Shown here: positions 1 to 11,943 of the stretch, in pieces
Numbering within the stretch: position 1 is the stretch's first letter
Layout of the letters: the number at the start of each line of letters is the position of its first letter
Source of the DNA: Macrobrachium rosenbergii
Taxonomy: Eukaryota; Arthropoda; Malacostraca; Decapoda; Palaemonidae
NCBI RefSeq assembly: GCF_040412425.1
Contig: NC_089777.1
Span: 37,789,037-37,853,036, forward strand
DNA: 64,000 nucleotides
Direction: 5' to 3'
Program-made: the position numbers and the translations under genes
The notes under the pieces: generated by a model
Database searches by the model: none
The model's input: the letters and a program-made list of their open reading frames with translations, nothing else
What the model was told of the DNA's origin: nothing

Positions 1-900
1 ACAGAAGGTTCATCTACTGATGAACCCTCTGTGTTGGTGTCACGCCAATCGACCTGCACACCCACTGACATTCATTCTATATTGCACGCATCCTCTCACT
101 ATCCTGAATATTAAGGACTTTCCATTCCAAAACATCTTTCACGACATCTATTCAGCACTTTCTAATTTTCCTCCTTCCTCTCTTGTAACACTTCCTAATC
201 ATACAATCTTGACCTACTGATCTTCCTTTATTTCCAGACGACTATTTCATCTCAAAATGCTAAGCCATCTTTTCAACCTACACCATCCTTTTTACAACTA
301 CTTGTTTCCACATTTCTACCCTTTCAATTCTTCTTGCACCTCATATTCTATGGTAACTGTTCAGCACTACAGCTTCAACATTTGGCCGTAATTCATTACA
401 CATCTACATTTCACTTCCATAAAATAGAGCTAGCTTAAAAATACCTTCACACATTTCAACCCTCATTTCCATACAAACGCCATGTCCCTTCCCAATCCTT
501 TACAACTTAATCTTCCTCACTTTACCTATTCTGCTACTTAACTCTTCTCTCAGTCTCCTATTCTCCATTATACGAATTAATTGCCTCTAGTATTCTCCAT
601 CAATATTAGTACCTATTACTCATTCTTCCGGGTTTCCATTTCCCTTCTAATCCTAATTCCTGACAAAATCGATTTTACTCTTAAATTTTTCCCCGTGTAA
701 ACTAGTTTTTTTTTTTTTTTACTACTTTCTGCAGTTTCTCTTCACCCTCACCATTCAGTACTGCATGACATGTAAACCTTAACCAATTGACGTTCTATTC
801 ACTAGTCAGTTCTTTATTCCACAACTTCTTTGCCCATACGTCTAATCTGCTTTCTTTTTCTTCTTTTACCACTCTAGTCACCCTTTGGTCTTCATGTCAT
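1..900. other. No gene seen; pyrimidine-rich diverged sequence
   Basis: C/T-rich on the plus strand with no coding pattern I recognise. Short open frames are broken and low-complexity. The style continues at 2200-2700, on the other side of the retrotransposon fragment, so the two stretches may be parts of one old repeat. Confidence 0.4.
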
Positions 901-919
901 GAAAGCAACTGCTACAACA

Positions 920-2190
920 ACTGCTACCTTGCAGATGGACTTAGAATATGGAATCGTGAAGGAGAACAGTGTGAGCAATATAAGGAGTATGTAAGAAAAA
1001 GACATCAGGTAGGAATAAATTACAGAGGGTGGAGTTGGTACGGTGGAAAATATTGGAAAGATATGAACCCATATGTGAGAGCTACAGAGGAAGCAGTTTA
1101 TACGAACATTTGGCTATGGTGTGTCAAAAAAGGAAGAAATGTATTAGTGGAATAGAGAAGTACAACAAGATTCGGTTAGGCAGAAGACTATGGCTTTCAA
1201 GGATTTGAAGATAGGACTTGTTCAAGGTACCGAAAAACGGTGTAAAGACGAACAGCGAGAAACTAAGATGTTATGCACAGCTACTGGAAAAATTTACAGA
1301 GGAGTTAATTATGAGGTTAGGAAGAAAAGAAGGTGAAAATTATATTTACAGAATATCAAGTGCAAGGTAAAAGCAAAGACAAGACCTGGGTCAATCAAGT
1401 GTCATCAAATATTGAGAAGAAAATATCTTACATTAGGACGATGGCATAAAATAAAGATGGTCATATTACTACAAGCATCTTCTGTCCAGACTAAAAGAAA
1501 GAGAGGAATTTGGGAGAGGGGGGAAATGGGAGATGGGAGGGCGTAGGGGCCGGAGATGGAATACCATCTATACAAGTAAAGAAGGCTATGAGTAAAATAA
1601 AGAATAGCAAAGTACCAGGCCCATCAAAAGCGCAAATTGAAATATGGAAGGTGCTTGCTACAGAGGAGGATGAATGAATACTGGAACTATCAAGGACGAT
1701 CTGGGAAGAATAAGCAATGTTAAATGACTGGAAGAAAGTCTGATGATAAATGTTTAAGCACAGGGACATGTTATGGAATGTGGTAATTATTGAGGAACCA
1801 AACTAACAGAACATCTGTTGAACGTTTTAAAAAGAATACTTGACGAGAGACTAGGAGCAACTGTGAAGACTTTTCCAACAGGACAGTTTTGTTAGGAGAG
1901 GTACAGTTAAGGCTGGATGGTAATCGGAGGCTCTACTGTACATTAACAGACCAAAAGAAGCATTTGATAGAATACCAAGGGAGTCGTTTTTACTGTTTAA
2001 GAAAGAGGAAAGTGCCACAGAAGTAGGTTGAACTGTTATATACAATAACAAGGACAGGAGTAACAACAACCTGTGGCAAAACACTAATGTTTAAAGTCAG
2101 AGTTGGCTCTCAACAAGGATTGCCACTAGGCTCATTTCTGTTTGTCCTGGTGATGGGTCTATTGAGTGAAGGGATTAGGAATGAAAATCT
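920..2190 (+). pseudogene. Decayed non-LTR retrotransposon reverse transcriptase fragment
   Basis: Read across frame breaks, the plus strand gives the landmarks of a non-LTR RT in order. At about 1560-1660 there is VKKAMSKIKNSKVPGPSK, the usual 'K.gKa.GPDg' entry to the RT. Near 1955-1990 there is FDRIPRESF, matching the motif A region (k-AFDrvPR). At 2094-2180 there is VRVGSQQGLPLGSFLF, matching motif B (V.vGlhQGs.LSP.LF). The upstream part (about 930-1480) reads like the linker between endonuclease and RT. Several stops and frameshifts interrupt it, the endonuclease is missing, and the YxDD motif is not visible. The style is closest to RTE-like elements, but the clade is uncertain. It is dead and acts on nothing now. 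Confidence 0.65.
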
Positions 2191-2199
2191 GTTTATGTG

Positions 2200-2992
<793 letters not shown>

Positions 2993-3017
2993 ACTAAATT
3001 CTTGACTCAGAGCGACA

Positions 3018-3193
3018 ACATTTGCTGAACAGCAGCAGGGATATGCAGTAAATGTGCCAAAAGTTGTCGAACTTCTAAGTTCCAGATGTCTTTTATTCCT
3101 CACAACGTTGCACTGTGGAACAGTCTCCCTGAGGCTGTTGTGCAATTAGAATTTCAAAACTTCAAGCGCAGATGCAATGCACTGCTACTATAA
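3018..3193 (+). pseudogene. C-terminal tail of a non-LTR retrotransposon ORF2
   Basis: One frame ending in TAA at 3191-3193 contains MSFIPHNVALWNSLPEAV and then FKRRCNALLL. This is the hallmark end of many CR1/jockey-type ORF2 proteins ('.fiPr.a.lWNsLP..v......FKrr...'), where the last residues precede the element's 3' end. The frame is closed upstream by a stop near 3012, so only about 55 residues remain. Its motif style differs from the fragment at 920-2190, suggesting a second element family. It is a 5'-truncated dead copy, as target-primed reverse transcription often leaves. Confidence 0.7.
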
Positions 3194-3286
3194 AACAATT
3201 TACACTTGTATTTTACTAGTATATACATACTCATATATAAAGCAAGGAGATCAACCATTAAAAAGAAAAAAAGATAATCTAAACCT

Positions 3287-3289
<3 letters not shown>

Positions 3290-3340
<51 letters not shown>
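3290..3340. repeat. (AT)n microsatellite
   Basis: Pure AT repeat of about 50 bp, about 100 bp downstream of the retrotransposon tail. Confidence 0.95.
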
Positions 3341-3342
<2 letters not shown>

Positions 3343-3479
3343 CTAGTTTATCTTTTTTTTAATAACTGATCTCCAATAGACAACATTTCCTGTTGTCTCT
3401 ATGTTACTTCTTTCAAATGAACAATATATTCTTTGGAGCTTGAATTTCAAGTCAATGACCCTCTAGTCTTGTCCCATAA

Positions 3480-3527
3480 GAAAAAAAGGTTCTGAATACT
3501 GGGCCATATAAGTATATGGAATATATA

Positions 3528-3575
<48 letters not shown>

Positions 3576-3616
3576 TGTATATATATAATATTTATATATG
3601 AAAAAGGGTTCTGAAT

Positions 3617-3698
<82 letters not shown>

Positions 3699-3744
3699 TA
3701 TGTGTGTGTGTAATATAATATTTATATATGAAAAATGGTTCTGA

Positions 3745-3798
<54 letters not shown>

Positions 3799-3815
3799 CA
3801 CACACACACACAGTA
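3480..3815. repeat. Compound AT/GT array with duplicated 130-bp block
   Basis: (AT)n tracts are interrupted by repeated islands reading 'gaaaaagggttctgaatata' (about 3600) and 'gaaaaatggttctgaatata' (about 3730), 130 bp apart, with an older relative at about 3485. Short (GT)n and (CA)n runs lie at 3701-3710 and 3799-3813. The islands show that whole blocks, not only dinucleotides, were duplicated. Confidence 0.85.
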
Positions 3816-4142
3816 TGTGTGTTTCATGAATACATCCATAAAAGAAAAAAAAGGAAAACAATATTGTTAAGCCACAGGTCCTACTCAGAAGTAATAAAAA
3901 TGGAGGTGCCGTGAATAGAAAAAACGCAAAACAGTTCTATAACAATTTACATTGCCAAAGAAATCAAGAGTATGTAGCTCACTACAAAGACTTTCTCGTA
4001 GGTCCTTGTTTAACAATTGTCAGTACACATAATGGAAGAAGTTTACAAATGCTTAAAACTCGTAAAACATCTGAAACTCAAACACTGAAACTAATATGAA
4101 TGATAAATCTGAACTGCCTTGATTTTCAAAGTAACGGGAGCA

Positions 4143-4144
<2 letters not shown>

Positions 4145-4218
<74 letters not shown>
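4145..4218. repeat. (GA)n microsatellite, about 37 units
   Basis: Pure GA repeat. The flanks (3816-4143 and 4219-4460) show no gene. Confidence 0.97.
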
Positions 4219-4220
<2 letters not shown>

Positions 4221-4458
4221 ATTCACCTGACAGTCCGACTGCTATGCATTATTTTTTCGGATACTTCAAACTGGTGAGAACTCTATCTATACTAATAAAA
4301 CTTGTGCTGCAACAATCCAAGCTCCGACTGAGCCCTAGGAACTAATAAACGATTGTTTATCATCCCCCACGAACATTGCAAATGACTGAGGGAATATTCA
4401 ACATCTCCGCACATGTTCTCCACACTCCTCGAACATACACACACATACATATATATTC

Positions 4459-4585
<127 letters not shown>

Positions 4586-4699
4586 GTATGCCATCCAAAA
4601 CAACCTGATCACAATTCTGTTCTAATTTCTCCAACCTTGAACTGCGTCTTCACTCAGGTCACTAGTCTCCTACTCCGTAACCTTTACAAGAACCTTTGG

Positions 4700-4702
<3 letters not shown>

Positions 4703-4730
<28 letters not shown>
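4703..4730. repeat. (AG)n microsatellite
   Basis: Fourteen AG units. The sequence that follows, to about 4792, is related to 6497-6556 (shared 'cctcaaaactctgcccaatt'), so this locus and the one at 6.5 kb hold copies of one interspersed repeat. Confidence 0.9.
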
Positions 4731-4732
<2 letters not shown>

Positions 4733-6268
4733 AAAACCAATATGACCCAAGTTGAAGGTATGTCCTCAAAACTCTGCCCAATTTGTTAGTAATCATTCCG
4801 AATAATTTCTTGTAAACATGAACTTGCACCAATGGCGCCACAAAAACAAAAGATCCTGGAAGGCGCAACTGACCCAGTTTTTTATTGCTAAGTTAAAAAC
4901 AAAAAGTTAGTTCTCACGTTTATTTTGCACTGTAATTTCGGGAGCAACAACTTAAGATTTTTTTCTTTTTACTGAAATTTTTATTTTATTTACTAATAAA
5001 AATACCATTCGATTTATGAGTCTTCATTGCAGTTTTTGCTACTGTGTGGTTGACACTCAAATTCCACTGCATTCGATCATTTTTCAATCATGATTATACA
5101 AACCACTTTCGTGTGGAAATTCGTCACAGTTTTTCAACAACATCTTTCTTAAATTTAAAGTTCTTCTGCACAACTTGTTTTCGAATCTGCCGCGTTGATG
5201 ACCATAATTGTTGTGACGCCACTTAGAAATAAATATTTCAGATCTCTTCTCTTAAAAGAAAACTATGTAATATCGGAACTGTAAAAACGAAGGGCAAACA
5301 TTCTTCTAATAATGTTTTGTCAGTCATATCAGAAATAGGTTCTTGAGCTGTGCGAGCCAATGCGGTCCGTAGCATACCTGTTTGTAATGTCAATCGCTCT
5401 CATTTTATGTACTATTAAAGCTTAAGAGTTCGACATAAAACTTATAATTTATAAGGGTAAGAACCAAAATTTATCCTGCCTTTCAACATCTAGTTAAAAC
5501 CATCAGCAGGAGAAAGTCAACGAAATAAACATTCCCATATTATAATTCAAATTAAACCAATTTTAACGTAGAATAAACTGAAAAGGCCACGAATTGCAAA
5601 CCATGCTCTCGAAGAAAAGAATACCAGCGTAAGGAGGAGGAGAAATAAAAACAACAGAGATAACACAGGAATAAAGATAAGCCAACACTGATATTGCAAA
5701 AGTTCACGCGTACATAAACTGCTAAACGAGTTGTAGCCTAAATAAATTTTTGTGGTCCTATACATCATCATAAAAGTACACAACGTGAAAAGCACTGACG
5801 GCGCTACTCCCTACGGGGTACAGTTGATCAGAGCACAGTGGAGATTGTTTTGTAATAAAAGTTTTATCAAAAACTTATATCCGAACCTTTGAAAAATATG
5901 AAGAACTTGATTCTGGGTTCAAAAATCGTCAAACTGTAAGTTAAGTATGGAAACCCTTTCGATATACAGTATGCTTATGTTACGATCTCAACAGCGCCTG
6001 CCCCAGCCAAATGACGTCAGCCGGGACTTAGTCATAAGACTATTCATCTAGCCGTGTGTCAGAGACCTACAGTAGGTTTCCTCCCTTGACAATTACCCCG
6101 AGATATGGATAGAGAAGATCACGCATTAAAACTGGCTTCGTGGATGACCGGAGGTTCGAAAGACATTCATCTGTATATGTTTTTGGGTTCGCTGTTCCTG
6201 CAGTTCTTGAGAATTTACCAGAACCCTGGCATTTACGGTAATGTAGAACTGATTAAACAAACAAACAC
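4731..6268. other. No gene seen; repeat scraps
   Basis: No convincing coding exon. Three scraps can be named. Positions 4756-4792 repeat at 6521-6556. Positions 5791-5817 ('cactgacggcgctactccct') resemble the 3' end of the interspersed repeat found at 16218, 43658 and 46361, a match made from memory of the family. Positions 5873-5905 repeat at 7545-7576 with two differences. Confidence 0.4.

Positions 6269-6277
<9 letters not shown>

Positions 6278-6348
<71 letters not shown>
6278..6348. repeat. (AT)n microsatellite
   Basis: About 35 AT units. An AT run also lies at 6556-6582, next to the outer end of the Penelope-like element's left arm. Confidence 0.95.
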
Positions 6349-6351
<3 letters not shown>

Positions 6352-6615
6352 GATATACACAGTAATGTAGAATAGAGTAAACCAAATGTATCTTTACACC
6401 TGATTAACACTATACACACACATAATATATATACATATACACATATTTATAACATCAAATTTACAAGTATCATCTCCAAATGGAACTGTATATCCTTAAA
6501 ACCAATCTCTCTCTCCTCTCTTGAAGGTCTCTCCTCAAAACTCTGCCCAATTTCTCTATATATATATATATATATATATATACATACATGAATGTCTATT
6601 ACTGTAATACCAACA

Positions 6616-6785
6616 AAATATGAAGATAAAAATGCCCATAAAACACTGTTTGAACGTTGCAACCATATATTTCTCACATGATCACTGGTAAAATATGGAC
6701 AGATGAAATGTTACAAGAGTATATATACAAAGCATATGTGGGTGTGGCATTAAGTCTCTGATTGTGTGTTTTTGTGACCGTTCCC
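6616..6785 (+). repeat. Left arm of inverted repeat around the Penelope-like element
   Basis: Reads 'aaaacactgtttgaacgttg', then 'tatatacaaagcatatgtgg' and 'gtggcattaagtctc'. The reverse complement of 10440-10616 gives the same sequence, with a short block near 10540-10560 replaced here by a few bases. By eye, identity is high over about 150 bp. Confidence 0.85.
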
Positions 6786-6810
6786 AAGAAACTTGAGCAA
6801 CAAATTAAAA

Positions 6811-7170
6811 AGACTGATTAGGAACAGTGTATGGAATAATCTTGGCCTTTTCAACAATAATGTGCTGAACCTCTCTAACCATCCCCTCACGGCAGAAGAA
6901 CAGACGTTCTAAAATCTTGGGGTTTCATTCCCGCCAAGTCCTGAGAGTAATCTTAATTTCTTAATTGCTTTGATAAACATTTTGCAAAAAACAATTATGA
7001 CAAAAAGATGCTTGTCTCAAAGGCATTTCTTTAATGTCTTGGAGCAAAATAACAAAAAAATTCTTGAGCTTCCAAAATGCTGTCGTAGTTAGTTTAAGGA
7101 TCGCCTAAAAAAAGCAATAATCTTTAAAAAACTTATATTTGCTGAAAAAAATGCTATGGCTTTCGTATAG
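6811..7170 (+). pseudogene. Penelope-like element, N-terminal coding segment
   Basis: One frame read through three stop codons gives about 120 residues, including VLNLSNHPLTAEEQTF, then LGVSFPPSP and NKKILELPKCC. The 'NLS...Lt..E...L.lGl.F.P' pattern is the conserved N-terminal signature that precedes the RT in Penelope-like proteins. It starts just inside the left inverted repeat and stops being recognisable at about 7170, where foreign sequence begins. Confidence 0.65.
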
Positions 7171-7485
7171 GGTTCAAGAATGTGTCCACGAAATATTATG
7201 CTAAAATTTGCCGTATTTCTCTAGTTATGGCCTAAAATGTAACAAATAACTATATACCCATAAAACACCAGTAGAAGAAATGATTTAGTCTGGTATAGTT
7301 TTTGGAGAATATATTACAGAAACTTCCTTTGAAATGAAATGTATAATGTCAATAATATCCTACTGCACCTTTTTAGTTATTCCTAGCCATGAAACGCTAC
7401 ACGCGTCATACCATGACGCCGACTGTGGTCCGAGAGTTGCCTATAAACTTCAAGCTAGAAGGACACGTTTTCATGCTCGCTAGCC

Positions 7486-7940
7486 TTGACTGAACTCTGT
7501 ATTTTCTTTGTTTTGTTTTTAATGCCTAAAAGGTCCAAGAGTTCACTTATATCCGAACCTTTAGAAAATATGAAGAAGCCAAGTGGAAAAGTCCAGTCAG
7601 AAGTAGAAGAAAGAGTTCAAGAAATTAGTGCCATAGAGGGAAATGGAGCGATCTCAGAGCGAGCTGTCGCCCATCAAACGACGTAGGCAGCGATCTCTGT
7701 GACCAGAGACCAACCATCATCCACCCCTAAACGCCTCTTTATTTGTTCATCACTGACCAAAGGCAAAAGATATTTTAGAAAAGAAAGCAGTAGCTCTGGC
7801 TGATATTATAGACGATCCTGAAAATAAAATGATCATAATAAGTGAAGCAAGACTTGATGAATTACTTGAAATCACGAACCCTAATTGTGAATGAAAAGTA
7901 ATTCCCAGGATCCATTTGGCAAGGGATGGATTCATGAGAC
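7486..7940 (+). pseudogene. Unrecognised fossil coding stretch
   Basis: The open frame 7486-7686 reads MPKRSKSSLISEPLENMKK, then EERVQEISAIEGNGAI. After a stop and frame break, a second coding-like piece at about 7758-7890 reads ILEKKAVALADIIDDPENK and then ARLDELLEITNPN. Both are charged, helix-prone and not low-complexity, unlike their surroundings. I do not recognise the family; a transposon-encoded DNA-binding or accessory protein is possible. The segment encoding LISEPLENMKK recurs in degraded form at 5873-5905, so the sequence is repeated. Confidence 0.35.
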
Positions 7941-8214
7941 ACTAATAAAAAAGTGTAGGCAACTATGATACCTAGAGTAATACCTTTGCAGCAAGATCAG
8001 ACAGGGGACCAGGAACCTAAAATTTATAAGAATGTGTCTTAGGTCTTTACATAAATAATCAATTAATATTCTTATTTATAATCATTTTGCATTAATTAAT
8101 ACCCAAAAAATAAAAATTAAAACCATAGAATTAATTGTAACACAGTCTTTGAAGTCCCTTTTACTTTTTTATGTAATTAAAACTTTGAAGGCCCGTTTCA
8201 AAACATAAGTTTTT

Positions 8215-8535
8215 CACCTTCAAAATGTATCTCCTCCCTTAGTATTGGACCAATCTAAATGAAATTTCATATATAATATGAGGAAACATGGTGGATTAAT
8301 TAAAAGCCGGGGATTTTTAATATTTTGAGTTTCTGATTTTTGGCAATTTTATTTCTGTAATTTTTCCGAAAATTTATTAAAAAAATAAAAATTCATATCT
8401 CGAAAAATAATTGAAAAAATCAAAAATCCCGGAACTTTGTATCGAAGGTCCATATGTGTTTTATACGTGGTTCAAATCTCATCCTGGGGTTTCAAACAAA
8501 AAACAAAGGAGGAGATGCATTTTGAAAATGGCCAT
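8215..8535. repeat. Imperfect 320-bp foldback
   Basis: The left arm starts 'ttcaaaatgtatctcctccc' (about 8218) and includes 'ccggggatttttaatatttt' (about 8308). The right arm, read as reverse complement, gives 'ttcaaaatgcatctcctcct' (from about 8531) and 'tccgggatttttgatttttt'. The axis is near 8372. Arms are imperfect between these blocks. Confidence 0.7.
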
Positions 8536-8664
8536 TTTTGGCCGAAAATGCTCTGAAAAAAACCTAAGGTCACTGAACAAAAATTTTTTCCCAGAAGTTC
8601 CACACAATATCCTTTAACAAACCCCTATATATCAACAACCTGTCGTTAAAAATTCCAAAATGCC

Positions 8665-10006
8665 GATCCCCTTAAGAAGAAGGGGGATATTATAATCACA
8701 AAATCTGACAAAGACGGGAAAATAGTTCTCTTAGATAAGGAGACATACATCAATAAAGTTCAAGAACTTCTAAACGATTCGGAGACCTAAGATAAATTAA
8801 CGAAAAATCCCACAACAAATATTCCCGTCCTATTTAACAAATCAGTCAGAACCTTATTTAGGGGGCAATAAGAAGAGCACAGAATTACTAGAGACATTCA
8901 AGATAATCAACCCCTCTCTCCCCTACTTTTACGGCCTTCCGAAAACACATAAAGATGGGATTCCTTTACGCCCCATAATCCAGCAGGGGGACTTTCATGT
9001 GTAAATTATCCAAATGGCTTGCATACCTGTTATCACCTTTTCTAGGAACCTTCTCATCCTCCCACGTCAAGCATGCAGAGGATTTTATACATAAATTCAA
9101 TAGTTTAAACATCCCCTTAAATAACATCAAATTGCTTAGCCTAGACGTCGAGTCATTATTCACTAAAGTCCCGATCTCCGACATGTTGTCTTTTTTAAAG
9201 AGGAAATTACAACCATATGAAGACCATTTTCCTCTTGGCATAGATAAAACTCTAAAACTTATCAACCTCTGTGTAACTAAAAACGTGTGTTCTTTCAATG
9301 GTAATTTTTACGAACAAAAATTTGGCTGTAGCATGGGCAGTTCCCTATCACCCCTTCTAGCAAACTTGTACATGGAATATTTCGAAACAGAAATTTGTCG
9401 TCTATCAAACCCCGTAATATGATCTGGCTTAGATACGTGGATGATATTTTTACTTTCTGGGACAACAGCTGGGGAGACTTTAATGAATTTTTTAATAGAC
9501 TAAATTCGCTAGTTCCGACCATAAAATTCAAAACGGAATGGGAAAAGGACGGAAAATTGCCGTTCCTAGATGTACTGGCCATAAGAGAACAGAACAGATA
9601 TGCTTTCACAGTATATAGGAAACCCACTTTTGCTGTTTCCTACATTCATTTCTTAAGCTACCACGATGTCTCCGTAAAGATCATGGTAGGGTGCAACTTA
9701 TTCCTCAGGGGGCTTAGAATATGTTCAAATGGGTACCTAGGCAAAGAATTCAACACAATCTGCCAACATCTAACGCAACTGCTCTATCCACTACACATTA
9801 TCGAGAGGGCTATTAACAAAGCGAATAAAATATACTACAGAGGTCCCACTCACAACGGACAAATAGATTTTAACAACAAAATAAAGCTTCCGTACGTCGG
9901 AAACATCCAAAAAGCCACCGAACAACTCAGGTCTAACAATCCTTTTATTTTTCATTATCCCAAATCCATCAGGAACTCACTCATTAACGTATACTTAAAT
10001 AAATAA
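8665..10006 (+). pseudogene. Penelope-like reverse transcriptase core
   Basis: The RT landmarks are in order. KKGDIIITKSDKDGKIVLLD starts at about 8673. YFYGLPKTHKDGIPLRPII follows at about 8927-8985. The motif A region LLSLDVESLFTKVP is near 9135-9175. Motif B reads GCSMGSSLSPLLANLYMEYF at about 9325-9382. The catalytic RYVDDIF is at about 9431-9451, and FTVYRKPTFAVSYIHFLSYH at about 9605-9665. 'YGLPKTHK..iPLRPI' and 'VYRKPT' are specific to Penelope-like RTs. At least three frame changes (near 8880, 9000 and 9400-9420) and TAA stops inside the N-terminal part kill the protein. Confidence 0.88.
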
Positions 10007-10270
10007 AGGGAAGAAGCCGGAGTTTACAAGATTCCGAGCAGCAATTGTAATGAGATTTACGTGGGGGAGAAGGGTAGATCCCTCTCGCAAAGATTAATAG
10101 AGCACAAAAGATCAGTACGGTATGCTTCAGAGAGTTCGGGGATTTTCCTACATATCAGAGATCCAGGCCATTCCATAAATTGGAGCGGGGTGGAGCTGAT
10201 CTTCAAAAGTAGCTGTCCGTACAAAAGAAAGATGCTGGAATCTGCTATCATCAATCAAACCACAATATGA
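10007..10270 (+). pseudogene. GIY-YIG endonuclease domain of the Penelope-like element
   Basis: It continues the frame of the RT after one TAA (10004-10006). EEAGVYKIPSSNCNEIYVG carries the paired GIY (here GVY) and YIG (here YVG) tripeptides. GRSLSQRLIEHKRSVRYA follows with the catalytic-type Arg and the His of the domain, then HIRDPGHSINW and a Glu in KRKMLESAI that fits the conserved acidic residue. In this family the domain nicks the target DNA to prime reverse transcription. Length (about 88 residues) is normal. Confidence 0.85.
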
Positions 10271-10439
10271 ACTTGTCGGGAGGACATTGGAAATCGGACG
10301 ACATCGACAGTTTAATCCTCAGACCTCTTCTGAAGAAGGTGTTCCAGGAAACACGACCACCAGCCGCGTCGCCAAACTGGAGTTAATGAGGCCAAAACCA
10401 CTACAGAGTTGTTTACTTTCCCTACTTTTTGAGAAACGG

Positions 10440-10609
10440 TCACCTGCATGCCATTGGAGACTTAATGCCACACCTACATATGCTTTGTATATATACCCTT
10501 GTAACATTTCATCTGCCCATATTTTACCAGTGATCAGGGGCACAGAAGGAAGTGCTCGAGAAATATATGGTTGCAACGTTCAAAAAAGTGTTTTATGGGC
10601 CTTTTTATC

Positions 10610-10616
<7 letters not shown>
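10440..10616 (-). repeat. Right arm of inverted repeat around the Penelope-like element
   Basis: Reverse complement of the left arm at 6616-6785, with an extra block of about 18 bp. Its outer end ('tttttatcttcatat' on the plus strand) passes straight into the (AT)n tract. Confidence 0.85.

Positions 10617-10694
<78 letters not shown>
10612..10694. repeat. (AT)n microsatellite at the element border
   Basis: About 41 AT units, starting exactly where similarity between the two inverted arms ends. Confidence 0.95.
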
Positions 10695-10697
<3 letters not shown>

Positions 10698-10724
10698 AAT
10701 TCACCTCATGCAGGTGAATTTAAA
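10694..10724. repeat. Short perfect hairpin, 13-bp arms
   Basis: TTTAAATTCACCT at 10694-10706 pairs with its exact reverse complement at 10712-10724 around a 5-nt loop, directly after the AT tract. Confidence 0.8.
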
Positions 10725-11893
10725 ATAGATACTTATTAGTTACACAAATTCGTGATCACTGAAACAATCTAATATACAGCTACATCAAGTAATGGGGTTA
10801 CTGAAAGTTACTACAAATTTGAATACAGTACTGTAAAAACCCAATAATTTCTAAACTAACCCAAGAACTTCACCTGATAGCTGAAATATCCCTACAACCT
10901 AAAACAGGAGTGTCAGGATTTGGATGACACAAAATTGGCAGTTTCAGACATTTACTCCCAGCAATAAATTATAACACCAAATCACATCAGTAACTCAGGG
11001 AAGCCTTAAATTACACTTGATTAATTAACCTGAGAAGTTTTCTGACCTGTCCCAACAGAGAAGTCAAATTTTTTGTGTGGAATGCACTATTATGATAGCT
11101 TTTTCAATTATAGTAATAATATTGGTGACAATTACAACACAGCAGAAGTAAGTTACAGCAATCTGTACCTGAATATGGAAAACATGAGTTTCCTGGTGCA
11201 AAGTACAGATGACATACAATATAAAAAAAGGTTAATGCAGTAAGCAGCCTCTGGGAATATGACAACCAAATAATTTGACAAGTCATTACTGGCTAATGTT
11301 TCATTTAATTAATGAGCGATTTTCACTTAGATGAGAGAGGAACACAGGCACATTAAAAACATAACACTAAGTAACATAGGCTACTATATAACTAACAACT
11401 GGACAGCTTGATAAAAAAGACAGAACTAGAAAAAAAATAATGAAAATAATATTCATTTAGACTATAAACCCTACAACATGAACAAAATAAGAGTGTATAA
11501 AGTTCCCTCTTCATCTAATGACTTAAATACACATGATACCAAGTTCTGATGGGAACTCTACAACTAAGGATTTCAGAAAACTTCTTTTGCTTTTAGTTTC
11601 CCTACCCTAAAAATATGACATCCATTTACTTAAAACATTAATAACCAAAAGTTCTAGAGTAGACAATGAATAACTACCACCCTAAAACAAAACTCCTTGT
11701 ATTTTAATAACTTCCTTACATTTTTATCTATTTATTTATTATTTTTTTTATTTTCTAGTCACTAATCTCTTCTTTCTGTACTTCCTATTACCTGTTGCTA
11801 TTCTTTCCAATGAATACCATATTCTTTGGAAGTTTTAAATTAAACTCAATGGCCCCATTGGGCTTGTTCCTTGTGAATAGGGTTCATCTGTTC

Positions 11894-11942
<49 letters not shown>
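11894..11942. repeat. (AAT)n microsatellite
   Basis: About 16 AAT units. Confidence 0.96.

Positions 11943-11943
<1 letters not shown>

Larger units (their letters stand above)
7171..8655. mobile_element. Unidentified insertion inside the Penelope-like element
   Basis: The Penelope-type reading frame stops making sense at about 7170 and resumes at about 8665 with KKGDIIITKSDKDGK. The 1.5 kb between has no place in the family. It contains a fossil coding stretch (7486-7940) and a foldback (8215-8535). The exact borders and any target-site duplication could not be fixed by eye, so a nested transposon is an inference. Confidence 0.45.
6616..10616 (+). mobile_element. Penelope-like retroelement (RT + GIY-YIG), decayed and interrupted
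   Basis: The plus strand carries, in order, a Penelope-type N-terminal segment (6811-7170), about 1.5 kb of unrelated DNA (7171-8655), the RT core (8665-10006) and a GIY-YIG endonuclease domain (10007-10270). Copies of one roughly 170-bp sequence lie at both ends in inverted orientation (6616-6785 and 10440-10616). RT coupled to a C-terminal GIY-YIG nuclease defines canonical Penelope-like elements, and duplicated or inverted flanks are a known habit of their insertions. Both outer ends abut (AT)n tracts. Frameshifts and stops make this copy inactive. Confidence 0.85.
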
